Below, one piece after another: positions 40,201 through 49,681 of a DNA stretch of 64,000 nt (position 1 is the stretch's first letter; the number at the start of each line of letters is the position of its first letter). This DNA is from Onishia taeanensis (lineage in GTDB: Bacteria > Pseudomonadota > Gammaproteobacteria > Pseudomonadales > Halomonadaceae). A program made the position numbers and the translations under genes. The notes beneath the pieces were generated by a model that saw nothing but the letters and a program-made list of their open reading frames with translations, made no database searches and had not been told where the DNA came from. The stretch lies in the NCBI RefSeq assembly GCF_900100755.1, contig NZ_FNCI01000005.1:1-64000 (forward strand). The letters run 5' to 3'.

Positions 40201-40401
40201 ATGCGTAATGTCGAACAGGTGTCCTCCGTCAAAAGCGAACTCCTCGATATTTTCATGAGCATGGAAGTCGCCGAACATCAGCAGCGCCAGAAATCCGCTG
40301 CCTTACGCAACCTCAGAGCCCGTCGGGGCATCGAGTTGCATAACGAATTCAAACGGCTGGAGCAAGATCTCGCCGATCTCGACGATGACCTGATCCAGTA
40401 G
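40201..40401 (+). CDS. Small charged protein, function unknown
   Basis: 66 residues. An N-terminal half with SELLDIFMSMEVAEHQQRQK is followed by ALRNLRARRGIELHNEFKRLEQDLADLDDDL, strongly helical with an acidic end. Faintly recalls the short PA3496-type envelope-integrity family (basic RRxIE...RLxxxL then acidic tail), but I would not assign it. AGGAGAG lies before the ATG at 40201, giving good support for translation. The hairpin at 40426-40452 follows, so it is probably a monocistronic unit divergent from hexR. Confidence 0.65.
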   Translation: MRNVEQVSSVKSELLDIFMSMEVAEHQQRQKSAALRNLRARRGIELHNEFKRLEQDLADLDDDLIQ

Positions 40402-40425
40402 CGTCATTCGTCCCGGCCAAATGCC

Positions 40426-40452
40426 GCGAGCCCCGGCAGGACCGGGGCTCGC
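40426..40452. terminator. Strong stem-loop between the small gene and the NSS transporter
   Basis: GCGAGCCCCGG (40426-40436), loop CAGGA, CCGGGGCTCGC (40442-40452): an 11-bp perfect stem located between convergent genes, 25 bases after the small gene and about 100 bases after the transporter stop. Weak U-tracts. Confidence 0.7.
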
Positions 40453-40548
40453 AGGGCTGTCACAGGCGAGATTCTTCACTCGCTCGATCACTAGGCCTGT
40501 GACAGAGGCAGGACCGGTATTCGCTGCCGGTCCATGGCGCCTTCACCC

Positions 40549-41889
40549 TCAAAGGCTGGAAACGAACACCGCCAACACGCCAATCGGCGCGACATAGCGC
40601 GTGATCAGGTTCCACAGGCTGAAGTCGTAGATATCCATTCCCAGCTCCTTGCGCACGCCTTCCTTGTCGAGCCCCCAAGCGACAAAGACGATGGCGCCAA
40701 GGCCCGTCAGCGGCAGCAAGAACTTGCTGGTCAGCTTGTCGAGCAGATCGAAGATATTCAGGCCGAAGAACAGCACATCGCTCCAGACGTTGAACGACAA
40801 CAGCGCGGCAATGCCCAGCGCCCAAGTCGCCACGCCCGCCACCACGGTCGCCCCCACCCGCGACAGCGGGGTGCGCTCCTCGACGAACTCCACGACCGGC
40901 TCCAGCAGCGAGATCGCCGACGTCAGGGCGGCGAAGGTCAGCAGCAGGAAGAACGCCAAGCCCAGCAGCATGCCGCCGGTCATGTTACCGAAAGCGAGCG
41001 GCAGGGTGACGAAGATCAGACCAGGCCCGGAGTTCAGATCCAGGCCATTGGCGAAGACGATCGGGAAGATCGCAAGGCCAGCGCCCAGCGCGATGACGGT
41101 ATCCATGATCACCACGGTACGGGCGGTCTTGAGCAGGTTGACCTCTTCACCGAGGTAGGAGCCGTAGGCCATCATGATGCCCATGCCCAGCGACAGGGTG
41201 AAGAACGCATGGCCCAATGCCGCCAGCACCACTTCTCCCGTGAGCTTGCTCCAGTCGGGGTTGAACAGGTAGCTCGCCGCCTGACCGAAGTAGCCCGTCG
41301 TCATGCCGTAGCCCACCAGCACCACCAATAGCACGCCAAGCGCCGGCATCAGGGTGCGCGCGGCGCCCTCGAGGCCCTTGGTCACGCCGCGGGCCACAAT
41401 TCCGATCACCAGCAGCATGAAGACCGAGTGCCACAACAGCAACTGGCCTGGGTTACCGAGCATGCCAGAGAAGAGTTCACCAATGGCGTCGGCATCTTGG
41501 CCGGTGAAGCCACCGGTGACCGAGCTCAGGGTGTAGGACAGCGACCAACCGCCGATGACGCTATAGAAGGACAGGATCAGGAAGGCGCCCAACACACCGC
41601 TGATCCCCACCATCACCCAGCCCTTGCTGCGTCCCGCACTTTTGGCCACATCGGCCATCGAGTTGACCGGGTTTTCCTGACCACGACGCCCGATCAGCCA
41701 CTCGGCGGTCAAAATGGGTAACCCGATCAGGGCGATACACAGCAGGTACACCAGCACGAAGGCGGCACCGCCACTTTCGCCTACCATGTAGGGGAATTTC
41801 CAGATATTACCAAGGCCGACCGCGGAACCGGTGGCCGCAAGTATGAAGGTCAGCTTTGATGACCAATGTGCATGGGATTGTTTGGACAT
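40549..41889 (-). CDS. Sodium-dependent transporter, NSS (SNF) family
   Basis: 446 residues with about 11-12 transmembrane segments. N-terminal WSSKLTFILAATGSAVGLGNIWKFPYMVGESGGAAFVLVYLL, with the unwound TM1 GSAVGLGNIWKFP and the following GGAAF, is the hallmark of bacterial NSS transporters. TM6 region AFFTLSLGMGIMMAYGSY is also typical. Imports an amino acid or amine with Na+; substrate not predictable. The lysine-degradation cluster is a few kilobases away but no link is shown. The promoter should lie in 41890-42231. Confidence 0.92.
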   Translation of the reverse strand: MSKQSHAHWSSKLTFILAATGSAVGLGNIWKFPYMVGESGGAAFVLVYLLCIALIGLPILTAEWLIGRRGQENPVNSMADVAKSAGRSKGWVMVGISGVLGAFLILSFYSVIGGWSLSYTLSSVTGGFTGQDADAIGELFSGMLGNPGQLLLWHSVFMLLVIGIVARGVTKGLEGAARTLMPALGVLLVVLVGYGMTTGYFGQAASYLFNPDWSKLTGEVVLAALGHAFFTLSLGMGIMMAYGSYLGEEVNLLKTARTVVIMDTVIALGAGLAIFPIVFANGLDLNSGPGLIFVTLPLAFGNMTGGMLLGLAFFLLLTFAALTSAISLLEPVVEFVEERTPLSRVGATVVAGVATWALGIAALLSFNVWSDVLFFGLNIFDLLDKLTSKFLLPLTGLGAIVFVAWGLDKEGVRKELGMDIYDFSLWNLITRYVAPIGVLAVFVSSL

Positions 41890-42231
41890 GATTCACCTTG
41901 AGGTTGCGTGTCGCCAACGATCGGTCAGATGCGATGACGGCTTGTGCTTGTTATTGCCACGTCCGCGGCATCATGGATCACAAGATGCCAATCAAGGGCA
42001 TGACAGGATCCGGGCAGGATCACCGCCGCTAGCCGCCGCGCCTCGCTCCCTGATCGGGGCACAAGACACGACTTTCATGCCGTGATACTGCGAGAATCCG
42101 TGCGGGTTTCACGCAAAACCCCACAATATCGAATGGTAAACGGCATGAGGGCCATAAAACTATCCGATCATGATCGGGATAGCCAGAGTGAATTCCCCTT
42201 TGATCAGGGCCACAACCCCAGCCAAGACCCG
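41890..42231. other. Intergenic region with a 14-bp palindrome
   Basis: 342 bases without a supported gene. CCGATCATGATCGG at 42164-42177 is a perfect palindrome, flanked by CTAT and GATAG that nearly extend it. It lies about 275 bases upstream of the NSS transporter start and 55 bases past the DUF72 stop, so it could be a regulator site or part of the DUF72 3' end. Nothing else stands out. Confidence 0.4.
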
Positions 42232-43122
42232 CTAGAAAAGGCTTGTCTGGCGCTCGCCGGGAAAGGCGGCCAAAGGCGTTAATGAAAGCCGAGCCGCGAG
42301 GCGTTCATGGCAGGCTCTGGCCAGGGCCGGCGCCTGTCGATTGTCGGGGGTATGCACAAAGAGAAAAGGGGTTTTCCCCTGTTTTATCCACAAGCACAGT
42401 CTATCGATCCAGGGTGTGAAACGCGCCTCATTGATCGCCGAATCGAAGTGACCGATGAAGCGTACCACCGGCTGTTGTGCCGTTGAGATCACGTGTAATG
42501 GGCGTTTGGGTTTTTCGCTCTGTGCTCTGGCCAGCCGCGCGTCATCCCCCGCTGGCGTAGCAAACAAGGGCCGAACGTCAAGCATCACACGATCCACGCC
42601 ATGAGTTATCAACAATCGGTTGAGTGCCGCCTCGGCATTCCCCTTGTGGAAAAACTCGGGGTGACGGACCTCCACGCTGGCGGGAATGCCGGCAGGCCAG
42701 CGCGCCAGCAAGGCCTCGAGCCTTGGCAACTCTTCGAGCCCAAAGTCCCGTGGCAACTGAATCATTACCGGCCCTAGGCGATCGTGCAGCGGAGAGAGTG
42801 CCGCGAGAAACTCCTCGACCTCGCCATCGACGCCTAGCAAGCGCCGCTCATGGGTCAGGACGCTGGGCAATTTGAAGCAGAAACGGAAACCCGCCGGCGC
42901 CTGACGTGCCCAGGCCGCCACGGTATCGGCGCGCGGCGTGCCGCTATAGAAGGTCGTGTTGCCTTCCACCGTAGAGAACACTCGTGCATAGTCCGGCAGG
43001 CGGTCACCCTGACTGCCATGCGGCGGATAGAGCCCGCCGCGCCAGTCCTCGTTGGCCCACATGGCGAGCCCCAGGTGAAATCCGCACGCACTGGCGGCTG
43101 GTGGGGAACAAATATCGGTCAC
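42232..43122 (-). CDS. DUF72 family protein (YecE-like)
   Basis: 296 residues, TIM-barrel-like DUF72 family. Typical blocks: LGLAMWANEDWRGGLYPPHG, the FSTVEGNTTFYSGTPRADTVAAWARQAPAGFRFCFKLP region, LGPVMIQLPRDFG, PASVEVRHPEFF and the end TPFLFVHTPDNRQAPALAR. Function unproven in the family. The start is GTG at 43122, with GAGAGAG about 10 bases upstream. It stands alone on the minus strand between two transporter genes. Confidence 0.85.
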   Translation of the reverse strand: MTDICSPPAASACGFHLGLAMWANEDWRGGLYPPHGSQGDRLPDYARVFSTVEGNTTFYSGTPRADTVAAWARQAPAGFRFCFKLPSVLTHERRLLGVDGEVEEFLAALSPLHDRLGPVMIQLPRDFGLEELPRLEALLARWPAGIPASVEVRHPEFFHKGNAEAALNRLLITHGVDRVMLDVRPLFATPAGDDARLARAQSEKPKRPLHVISTAQQPVVRFIGHFDSAINEARFTPWIDRLCLWIKQGKTPFLFVHTPDNRQAPALARACHERLAARLSLTPLAAFPGERQTSLF

Positions 43123-43247
43123 CGGTGCTGCTCTCTCATTAACGCCAGGGAGGATAACGGGAAGGGGATTATCCCTTGCTCGACTGCCGGCGAACAGCCC
43201 GAGCGAGCGACCACGACATGCCGGCGGCTCACGGCCAGAAACGAAAA

Positions 43248-43276
43248 CGCTCCGCCCGGCGATGCCGGGCGGAGCG
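43248..43276 (-). terminator. Terminator after nhaC
   Basis: CGCTCCGCCCGGC (43248-43260), loop GAT, GCCGGGCGGAGCG (43264-43276): a 13-bp perfect stem. On the minus strand it is followed by TTTTCGTTTC. It lies 35 bases beyond the nhaC stop. Confidence 0.9.
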
Positions 43277-43310
43277 ATCCATCGAGATCAGGCTGTGTGA
43301 TGCGTGCAGG

Positions 43311-44840
43311 TCAGCTCGAGGACTGCGGACTGGCGTTCACGCTGGCCTTGGCCGCCGCGCCAAGATCATCCGTCGTCGCTATGGCTTCATTCTGAGAGGC
43401 CCACAGCTCACGCTCCTCATCGCTTGCCTTGGGCGAGAAGAGCCCCAGTTGCGCATAGAGAATCCCGATCACCGGCGACATCCAGCAGGCAAAGGCCAGC
43501 GGAATATAGAGCAGGTTCTCGACGTTACCATCGGCAATACCCAAGCCCAGCGCGCTGATCACGAAGGCCCCGCCGGCGTTCCATGGCACCAGCGGCGATA
43601 CCAGGGTGCCCCCTTCCTCAATGGCCCTCGACAGGTTGAGGGTCGAGTAGCCGAGACCACGATAGGTCGGCGCGTACATACGGCCCGGCAGCGCAATGGA
43701 GAGGTACGGATCGCCGGCAACCAGGTTGGTCGAGACTGAGGTCAGCACCGCCGACGTCTGGACGCCGCGGAAGCTGTGCACCTTCTTCATCAGCGAGCGG
43801 ATGATGGATTCAAGGCAGCCGGTCTTCTCCAAGGCGCCGCCGAACCCCAGCGCGATCAGCACCAGCGAAATGGTCCACATCATCGACTGGATGCCGCCAC
43901 GATTGAGCAGGCTGTCGATAGCGCTGACGCCAGTATCGATGCTGTAGCCGTAGTTGGCATAGGTGACCACCTCGTGGAGGCCGGCGCCCTGAGCGATCAT
44001 GGCGGTCGCTCCCCCCGCCAGTACGCCGGCGAACAGCGACGGAATCGGCGGCATGCGTTTGACGGCCAGCAGGATCACCAGCAATGCCGGCAGCAGCAGC
44101 CACGGCGAGATGACGAAGTTGGCCTGAAGGGAGTCGGTGATAGCATTGATGCGCTCGAAGGAGGCGGTCTGATCATCGATCATGGTGTGTCCCGCCACCA
44201 GATAGATCACCAGAGCGATCAACATCGAGGGCACCGTCGTGGGCATCATGTTCTTGATGTGCGAGAACACATCGGTGCCGGTAACGGCCGGGGCAAGGTT
44301 GGTGGTATCGGAAAGCGGCGAGACCTTGTCACCGAAGAAGGCCCCGGAGACGACCGCACCCGCCGTCCAGTAGACAGGAATGTCGAAGCCAGCCCCGATG
44401 CCCATCAGCGCCAGACCCACGGTACCCACCGTTCCCCAGGAGGTACCCAGCGACAGCGAGACCACCGAGCAGAGTATCATGGCCGCGGCCAGGAACACGG
44501 CCGGCGAGAGCAAGGTCAGGCCATAGTAAATCAGCGTCGGTACCGTACCGCTGGCGATCCAAACGCCGATGATCATCCCCACGCAAATCAGCACAGAAAC
44601 CGACGGCAGGGACACGTGAATGACGTGGAAAATCCCTTCTTCGATTCGCTTCCATCTGAAGCCAAGCTTGATGCCCACCAAGGAGGTGATGGCCAGGCCA
44701 ATGGCCAAAGGAATATGCGGCGTGAAATCGTCAAAATAGAAAAGTTGTACGCCGAGGGCCACCAGGGTCAGCACTACCGGAGTAAGCGCCAAGAAAAGCC
44801 CTGGCTTTTCGTAGTGTCTTGTTCTTGTTGAATTTTCCAT
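43311..44840 (-). CDS. nhaC: Na+/H+ antiporter NhaC
   Basis: 509 residues, about 11-12 transmembrane segments, NhaC family. Recognisable segments: SLSLGTSWGTVGTVGLALMGIG, VVSGAFFGDKVSPLSDTTNLAPAVTGTDVF, and GDPYLSIALPGRMY with EEGGTLVSPLVPWNAGGAF. Exports Na+ in exchange for protons, useful in a salt-rich habitat. The ATG at 44840 is used because GGGAAA lies before it; the frame start at 44855 would overlap that site. Ends in a hydrophilic Ala/Ser-rich tail. No link to the neighbouring lysine genes is evident. Confidence 0.92.
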   Translation of the reverse strand: MENSTRTRHYEKPGLFLALTPVVLTLVALGVQLFYFDDFTPHIPLAIGLAITSLVGIKLGFRWKRIEEGIFHVIHVSLPSVSVLICVGMIIGVWIASGTVPTLIYYGLTLLSPAVFLAAAMILCSVVSLSLGTSWGTVGTVGLALMGIGAGFDIPVYWTAGAVVSGAFFGDKVSPLSDTTNLAPAVTGTDVFSHIKNMMPTTVPSMLIALVIYLVAGHTMIDDQTASFERINAITDSLQANFVISPWLLLPALLVILLAVKRMPPIPSLFAGVLAGGATAMIAQGAGLHEVVTYANYGYSIDTGVSAIDSLLNRGGIQSMMWTISLVLIALGFGGALEKTGCLESIIRSLMKKVHSFRGVQTSAVLTSVSTNLVAGDPYLSIALPGRMYAPTYRGLGYSTLNLSRAIEEGGTLVSPLVPWNAGGAFVISALGLGIADGNVENLLYIPLAFACWMSPVIGILYAQLGLFSPKASDEERELWASQNEAIATTDDLGAAAKASVNASPQSSS

Positions 44841-44990
44841 AAACGTTTCCCTCATTCAGGATGATGCTGCGTTATTAGTCTTGTACTCCCAGGCAACAGC
44901 TTGGCTGTTTACTTTTGCCGTCGTCAGACGACAACAGTTGCTCTAAGGGACTTGAAGCGGCCCTCGGAGTGGCGTGAATTAAGGTGGTAT

Positions 44991-46271
44991 TTAAATCAAT
45001 ACACGCAGGCATTGCCCGGCGTGATAGAGCGTGAAGCCGCCTTCATAGCCAGAACTCCATAACGGCTTGACCTTGATCGGCTCAGGCGAGCTGATCGGCA
45101 GCGGCAAAAGGTCATCCTTGCCGGTTACCAGGTAATGCGCAAAACCCTTGCCCACCACCGTGCCGGTGGTAACGCCACGCCCGTTGTAGCCCGAGACCCC
45201 CAGAATACCGGGGGCCGGCTCGAAGATGCGCAGGGTATGATCGGGCGTAAAGGCGATCTTGCCCGTCCAAGTGGTCTCCCACTCGACCGCCCCTAACTGG
45301 GGAAAGTAGTGGCGTTGGATACGATCCGCCCAGCAACGCACATAGGCCTGTGGACGACCGTCCCCTTTCCCCAGGCTGCCAAGGATCAGGCGTCCCTCGC
45401 TGTCCCGGCGCATGCTGCTCAGCACCATGCGGGTATCCCATGCCCCCTGCCGCTCGGGCAAGATATCGCCAGCGACCTCTTCGGACAGGGGCTTGGACGC
45501 CACCTGGAAGAAATGGCCAGGAAAGAAATGCTCCTTTACCTGATTCCAGTCATCCTCGGTATAGGCATTGGTGGCCACCACCACCCGCGGTGCCCGTACG
45601 CTGCCTCTGGGCGTCGCGACGCGCCAGTCATCGCCCTCGCGGGTCACGCCCTGCGCCGGACTATGGGTATGGAGCCGAGCGCCGGCGGCGCTTGCCGCAC
45701 GGGCCAGACCACGGGTGTAGCCGGCTGGGTTGATGGTGCCTGCACGCCGGTCGAGCAGAGCGCAACGAATCTGCTTCGTGCCGACTTTCTGCCAGCAGCC
45801 TTCGTCTTCCAGCAGTTCCACCGGTGCACCGCGTCGTGCTAGCTGCTCGGCACGGCGCGCCAGGTCCTGCTCGCCTTTGCCGTTATGGGCCAAATGCAAG
45901 GTGCCGGTCTGGGTCGCGTGACACTCAATGCCATGGCGGCCAATCAGCGCAAAGACTTCCTTGGGTGCTCCACCGAGGATGGCATTGGCGCGCTCGCCAT
46001 CCTTTTCCCCCAGGGCTTTGAGGATGTCATCCGGGGGAATCCATAGCCCCGCATTGACCAGGCCGACATTGCGCCCCGAGCCACCGCTGGGAATATCGCC
46101 CGCCTCGACCAGGCTGACATCAACACCCGACTCTGCCAGATGCAGCGCAGTACTGAGCCCGGTGATGCCGCCGCCGACCACCACCACATCGGCCATCCGT
46201 TCGCCCTCGAGCGCTTCAAACTGAGGCGCCGGCTCGGGCGATGTGGCATGCCACAGGCACTGCTCTTTCAT
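44991..46271 (-). CDS. amaA: L-pipecolate oxidase AmaA
   Basis: 426 residues, FAD-dependent DAO-type oxidase. FAD motif VVVGGGITGLSTALHL, then GGSGRNVGLVNAGLWIPPDD, LLDRRAGTINPAGYTRGLARA, SYNGRG-like GVSGYNGRGVTTGTVVGKGFA, and a C-terminus GFTLYHAGQCLRVLI that is almost the same as recalled Pseudomonas putida AmaA. It oxidises pipecolate to piperideine-6-carboxylate in D-lysine degradation. Next to amaB, which uses its product, as in P. putida. A hairpin at 46361-46388 separates the two, so amaA may have its own promoter. Gamma-glutamylputrescine oxidase was considered and set aside because of the amaB neighbour. Confidence 0.9.
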   Translation of the reverse strand: MKEQCLWHATSPEPAPQFEALEGERMADVVVVGGGITGLSTALHLAESGVDVSLVEAGDIPSGGSGRNVGLVNAGLWIPPDDILKALGEKDGERANAILGGAPKEVFALIGRHGIECHATQTGTLHLAHNGKGEQDLARRAEQLARRGAPVELLEDEGCWQKVGTKQIRCALLDRRAGTINPAGYTRGLARAASAAGARLHTHSPAQGVTREGDDWRVATPRGSVRAPRVVVATNAYTEDDWNQVKEHFFPGHFFQVASKPLSEEVAGDILPERQGAWDTRMVLSSMRRDSEGRLILGSLGKGDGRPQAYVRCWADRIQRHYFPQLGAVEWETTWTGKIAFTPDHTLRIFEPAPGILGVSGYNGRGVTTGTVVGKGFAHYLVTGKDDLLPLPISSPEPIKVKPLWSSGYEGGFTLYHAGQCLRVLI

Positions 46272-46360
46272 GACACCTCCTCTACTGGCAAGGGACGCCT
46301 TTGCGAGAAAGGCTGACCCGGATACCGATCTCAGCCCCTGCTATCATCAAGCAACCAAGA

Positions 46361-46388
46361 CCGCCACCCTGGTGTTGCAGGATGGCGG
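46361..46388 (-). terminator. Stem-loop between amaB and amaA
   Basis: CCGCCACCCTG (46361-46371), loop GTGTTG, CAGGATGGCGG (46378-46388), with one C-A mismatch. It lies 10 bases past the amaB stop on the minus strand. A partial terminator here would lower amaA expression from the amaB promoter. Confidence 0.6.
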
Positions 46389-46397
46389 AAGAGCCGA

Positions 46398-47891
46398 TCA
46401 ATCGAACTTGATGCCTTGGGCCAGGGGGAGTTCGCGAGAGTAGTTCACGGTGTTGGTCTGGCGACGCATATAGCTCTTCCAGACATCGGAGCCGGACTCA
46501 CGGCCGCCACCGGTTTCCTTCTCGCCGCCGAAGGCGCCTCCGATCTCGGCACCGCTGGGCCCGATATTGACGTTGGCGATGCCGCAGTCGCTGCCCAGAT
46601 CGGAGACGAAGGTCTCGGCCTCACGCACGTCGGTAGTGAAGACGCAGGAAGAAAGCCCCTGGGGCACGTCGTTCTGCAGGGCCAGCGCCTCGTCGAAGTC
46701 GCGGTAGCTCATCACGTAGAGGATGGGAGCGAAGGTCTCGTGCTTGACCAGCTCGTCCTGGCGGTCCACCTCAACGATGGCCGGGGTGACGTAGTAGCCG
46801 TCCGGGTACTCGTCGGCCAGTTGACGCTCACCGCCGAAGACCGGGTAGCCCTGCTCGCGGGCCTTGCCGAGCACCGACTGCATCTGGTCGAAGGCCTGGG
46901 CGTCGATCAGCGGGCCAACCAGGCTGCCACCCATCGGATCGCCGATGGTCACGCCGGCATAGGCCTTCTTCACCCGCTCGACGACCTCGTCACGCACGGA
47001 TTCGTGGACGATCAGACGGCGCAGGGTGGTGCAGCGCTGACCGGCGGTGCCGACCGCGGAGAACAGGATGGCGCGGACGGCCATGTCCAGATCGGCGCTG
47101 GGCGCCAGGATCATGGCATTGTTGCCGCCAAGCTCGAGGATACTGCGGCCGAAGCGGGAGGCGACGCGGGGCGCGACCTCGCGGCCCATGCGGGTGCTGC
47201 CGGTGGCGCTGATCAGCGGCACACGGGGATCGTCGGTGAGCACCTCACCGGCTTCGCGCTCGCCAATGATCACCTGACTGAGATCGGCCGGTGCCTCGTC
47301 GCCGAACTCGGCCATGGCGCGCTCGAGCAGCGCCTGACAGGCCAGAGCGCAGAGCGGGGTCTTCTCAGAGGGTTTCCACAGCAGGCTATTGCCGCACACC
47401 AGCGCCAGGGCGGCATTCCAGGCCCAGGGTGCGACCGGGAAGTTGAAGGCAGTGATCAGGCCGATCGGCCCCAGCGGATGCCAGCTCTCACGCATGTGGT
47501 GGCCGGGGCGCTCGGAGGCGATGGTCAGGCCGTAGAGCTGGCGGGACTGGCCGACGGCGAGATCGCAGATGTCGATCATCTCCTGCACTTCGCCGAGGCC
47601 TTCCTGGTAAATCTTGCCGCACTCCAGGGTCACCAGGGTGCCGAGGTCTTCCTTGTGGCGACGCAGTTGCTCGCCGAACAGCCGTACCAGCTCGCCGCGG
47701 CGCGGCGCAGGCACTTGGCGCCATGCTTCAAAAGCCGCCTGAGCGCGATCGATGCGCGACAGGACCTGCTCGCCGTCTTCCATGGTCACTCGACCGAGCT
47801 CGCGGCCGTCGGTGGGCGACGTCACAGCGTAGTCGCCGCCCTGATAAAGAGCATCGGCCACTCCAAGACGCTGCATGATGGACTCGATCAT
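46398..47891 (-). CDS. amaB: Piperideine-6-carboxylate (aminoadipate semialdehyde) dehydrogenase AmaB
   Basis: 497 residues, aldehyde dehydrogenase family 7 (antiquitin-like). NAD site GPIGLITAFNFPVAPWAWNAALALVCGN shape, GSTRMGREVA, the glutamate block LELGGNNAMI and catalytic Cys287 in AGQRCTTLRRL. GGAFGGEKETGGGRESGSDVWKSYMRR is the family 7 C-terminus that reads the carboxylated substrate. It oxidises aminoadipate semialdehyde to 2-aminoadipate. GGAGG precedes the ATG at 47891. Divergent from a LysR gene that is the likely regulator. Confidence 0.93.
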   Translation of the reverse strand: MIESIMQRLGVADALYQGGDYAVTSPTDGRELGRVTMEDGEQVLSRIDRAQAAFEAWRQVPAPRRGELVRLFGEQLRRHKEDLGTLVTLECGKIYQEGLGEVQEMIDICDLAVGQSRQLYGLTIASERPGHHMRESWHPLGPIGLITAFNFPVAPWAWNAALALVCGNSLLWKPSEKTPLCALACQALLERAMAEFGDEAPADLSQVIIGEREAGEVLTDDPRVPLISATGSTRMGREVAPRVASRFGRSILELGGNNAMILAPSADLDMAVRAILFSAVGTAGQRCTTLRRLIVHESVRDEVVERVKKAYAGVTIGDPMGGSLVGPLIDAQAFDQMQSVLGKAREQGYPVFGGERQLADEYPDGYYVTPAIVEVDRQDELVKHETFAPILYVMSYRDFDEALALQNDVPQGLSSCVFTTDVREAETFVSDLGSDCGIANVNIGPSGAEIGGAFGGEKETGGGRESGSDVWKSYMRRQTNTVNYSRELPLAQGIKFD

Positions 47892-48016
47892 TCTTCCTCC
47901 GACTGTTCATGTGTAGTTGTGAGTTGGGAACGAGTGCAGTATTGCTAGCGCGCTTGACCTAGCTCAAACGACGTTTTATACGAAGTTCATTCCTTTTTCT
48001 CTTGATGAGGCACGAC

Positions 48017-48940
48017 ATGAGTCGCCGTCACCTGCCCACGCTCACCGCCATGCAGTGTTTCGAGGCCTCGGCCCGGCACCTCAGCTTCACCCGTGCCGCC
48101 GAGGAGCTGAGCCTGACCCAGAGCGCGGTCAGCAAGCAGGTCGCCCAGCTCGAGTCGGTGCTGGAGCATCCGTTGTTTCGCCGCGTGCGCAAGCGTCTTC
48201 AGGTCACGCCAGAGGGCTCGCTGTATCTGACCGAGGTGCGCAAGGTCCTGGCGCAGGTCGAGATGTCCACCCGCTACATGCAGTCCTACGGGGGTCAGAG
48301 CGAGGTGCTCAACGTCACCACCTTGCCAACCTTCGGCGCTCGCTGGCTGATTCCACGACTCAACGGTTACCGCTTCCGTCATCCTGGGGTCTACCTGAAC
48401 ATCGCCAATCGCGTGGAGCCCTTCGATTTCGAGGAGGAGCGGGTCGACGTGGCCTTCTTCTTCGGTCACGGCGCCTGGCCAAAGGCGGAATGCATCAAGC
48501 TGCTCGACGAAGAGGTGGTACCGGTATGCGCCCCGACAGCGGTCCCGGAAGGCGGCATCGACGACCCACTGGCATTGACTGACCTGGTGCTCTTGCAGAG
48601 TGCCACTCGGCCCGAAGCCTGGCACGACTGGTTCGAGGCCCAGGGCTGCTATACCACGCACAGCTATCACGGCCCCCGCTTCGATACCTTCTACATGGCG
48701 CTGAGCGCCGCCCGGGCGGGTTGTGGCGTGACCCTAGTGCCACGCTTTCTGGTCGAGGAAGAACTGACGACCGGCCAACTGGTGATTCCCTGGCGCTTCT
48801 CGCTGACCAGCCTCGATGCCTATTACCTCGCCTACCCCGAGCACAAGGGCGAGGTGGCTAAGGTACGCGGCTTCATCGACTGGATTCTCGAACATCTCGA
48901 AGCGCCGGCACAGGTGGACGGCGCCCGCCCAGCGAGCTAA
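48017..48940 (+). CDS. LysR-type regulator divergent from amaB
   Basis: 307 residues, GcvA-like LysR protein. Helix-turn-helix MQCFEASARHLSFTRAAEELSLTQSAVSKQVAQLE (about 10-50), followed by a periplasmic-binding-like effector domain. Closely related to the second LysR gene at 49721-50626 (same opening, same VPRFLVEEEL stretch). The position beside amaB, divergent with 125 bases between, suggests it controls amaB, as a LysR gene does in the P. putida cluster; this is inference. The ATG at 48017 with GAGG 7 bases upstream is preferred over the ATG at 48005. Confidence 0.88.
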   Translation: MSRRHLPTLTAMQCFEASARHLSFTRAAEELSLTQSAVSKQVAQLESVLEHPLFRRVRKRLQVTPEGSLYLTEVRKVLAQVEMSTRYMQSYGGQSEVLNVTTLPTFGARWLIPRLNGYRFRHPGVYLNIANRVEPFDFEEERVDVAFFFGHGAWPKAECIKLLDEEVVPVCAPTAVPEGGIDDPLALTDLVLLQSATRPEAWHDWFEAQGCYTTHSYHGPRFDTFYMALSAARAGCGVTLVPRFLVEEELTTGQLVIPWRFSLTSLDAYYLAYPEHKGEVAKVRGFIDWILEHLEAPAQVDGARPAS

Positions 48941-49027
48941 CTCGCCGAGCGGTTAGGGATAAACAAAATAGTTGGCGTCGGGGCCATGTAGATGGCGCCA
49001 AGCCAGACGAAGTTAGCCACCGGCGGC
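48899..49027. repeat. Copy A of duplicated LysR-tail junction
   Basis: The end of the first LysR gene (48899-48940) is followed by 48941-49027, which resembles the antisense of the second LysR gene's 3' part (49790-49876). Shared runs include TCGCCGAGCGGTT, AAATAG, GCCAGACGAAG and CGGCGGC, with two small indels; similarity is roughly 70% by eye. It ends at the hdeD stop codon. Confidence 0.75.
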
Positions 49028-49569
49028 TACAGCAACCGTCGCAAGCGCAGCGCCGCCATCATCTGAACGACCCCATATAGCAGCGCGATGACGCCGATCC
49101 AGATGGCGGTGACCTCCAGACCGCTGAGTGGGCTGACCACGAAGATGACGCCCAGCACCAGCGCCAGCACGCCACTCAGCACGGTCCAGCCCTCGCCGGG
49201 CACGTGGCGGCGCACCCGCAGCCCCAGCAACAGGCGGTGAATGCCGGCGACGACCAGCCAAAAACCCAGCAGCATCAGCAGCGCGCTCGCCGCCGAGAGC
49301 GGGTCGAGAACGGCGATCAACCCGAACAGCACCGAGATCCCCCCGTAGAACATGAGCCAGCCGCGAGCGAAGCCGCCGGGGGCGGTCGTCAAGGTGAACA
49401 AGCTGGTGATGCCTTCGGCGAGCGCCATGATGCCCATGATCCAGGTCAGGGCGGCAATCGCGGTAAGCGGCTGAAAGACGGCGACCACCCCGAACAGAAT
49501 GGCGATGACCCCGTAGGCCATCAGGATCCACCAACTGCGCCCCAGCAGACTTCTCACTCCATTATCCAT
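49027..49569 (-). CDS. hdeD: HdeD family (DUF308) membrane protein
   Basis: 180 residues, six hydrophobic helices in three hairpins with the repeated pattern GxxAILFGVVAVFQP / GISVLFGLIAVLDP / GVLALVLGVIFVVSP, which defines the DUF308/HdeD family. HdeD is linked to acid resistance at high cell density in E. coli; the role here is unproven. It lies alone between two convergent LysR genes and is bounded on both sides by duplicated LysR tails (48899-49027 and 49682-49876), suggesting it was inserted or trapped by duplication. Confidence 0.85.
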   Translation of the reverse strand: MDNGVRSLLGRSWWILMAYGVIAILFGVVAVFQPLTAIAALTWIMGIMALAEGITSLFTLTTAPGGFARGWLMFYGGISVLFGLIAVLDPLSAASALLMLLGFWLVVAGIHRLLLGLRVRRHVPGEGWTVLSGVLALVLGVIFVVSPLSGLEVTAIWIGVIALLYGVVQMMAALRLRRLL

Positions 49570-49681
49570 CGCTTCGCTCCCTCGTCAGTGAGGCCCCAGC
49601 ATAGCAGCCTCCGAGACACCGGCCCCAACCGATCTAAACGCCTGGTATCGCTCGACATGCCGGCTCATCATGCGCTATTTC

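Noticed and set aside
44991-46271. Gamma-glutamylputrescine oxidase (puuB)
   Set aside because: Same enzyme family, but the sequence end, the GGSGRNVGLVNAG stretch and the amaB/hglS neighbours fit pipecolate oxidase better.
46416-47948. 510-codon open frame antisense to amaB
   Set aside because: Antisense shadow of a well-conserved aldehyde dehydrogenase.
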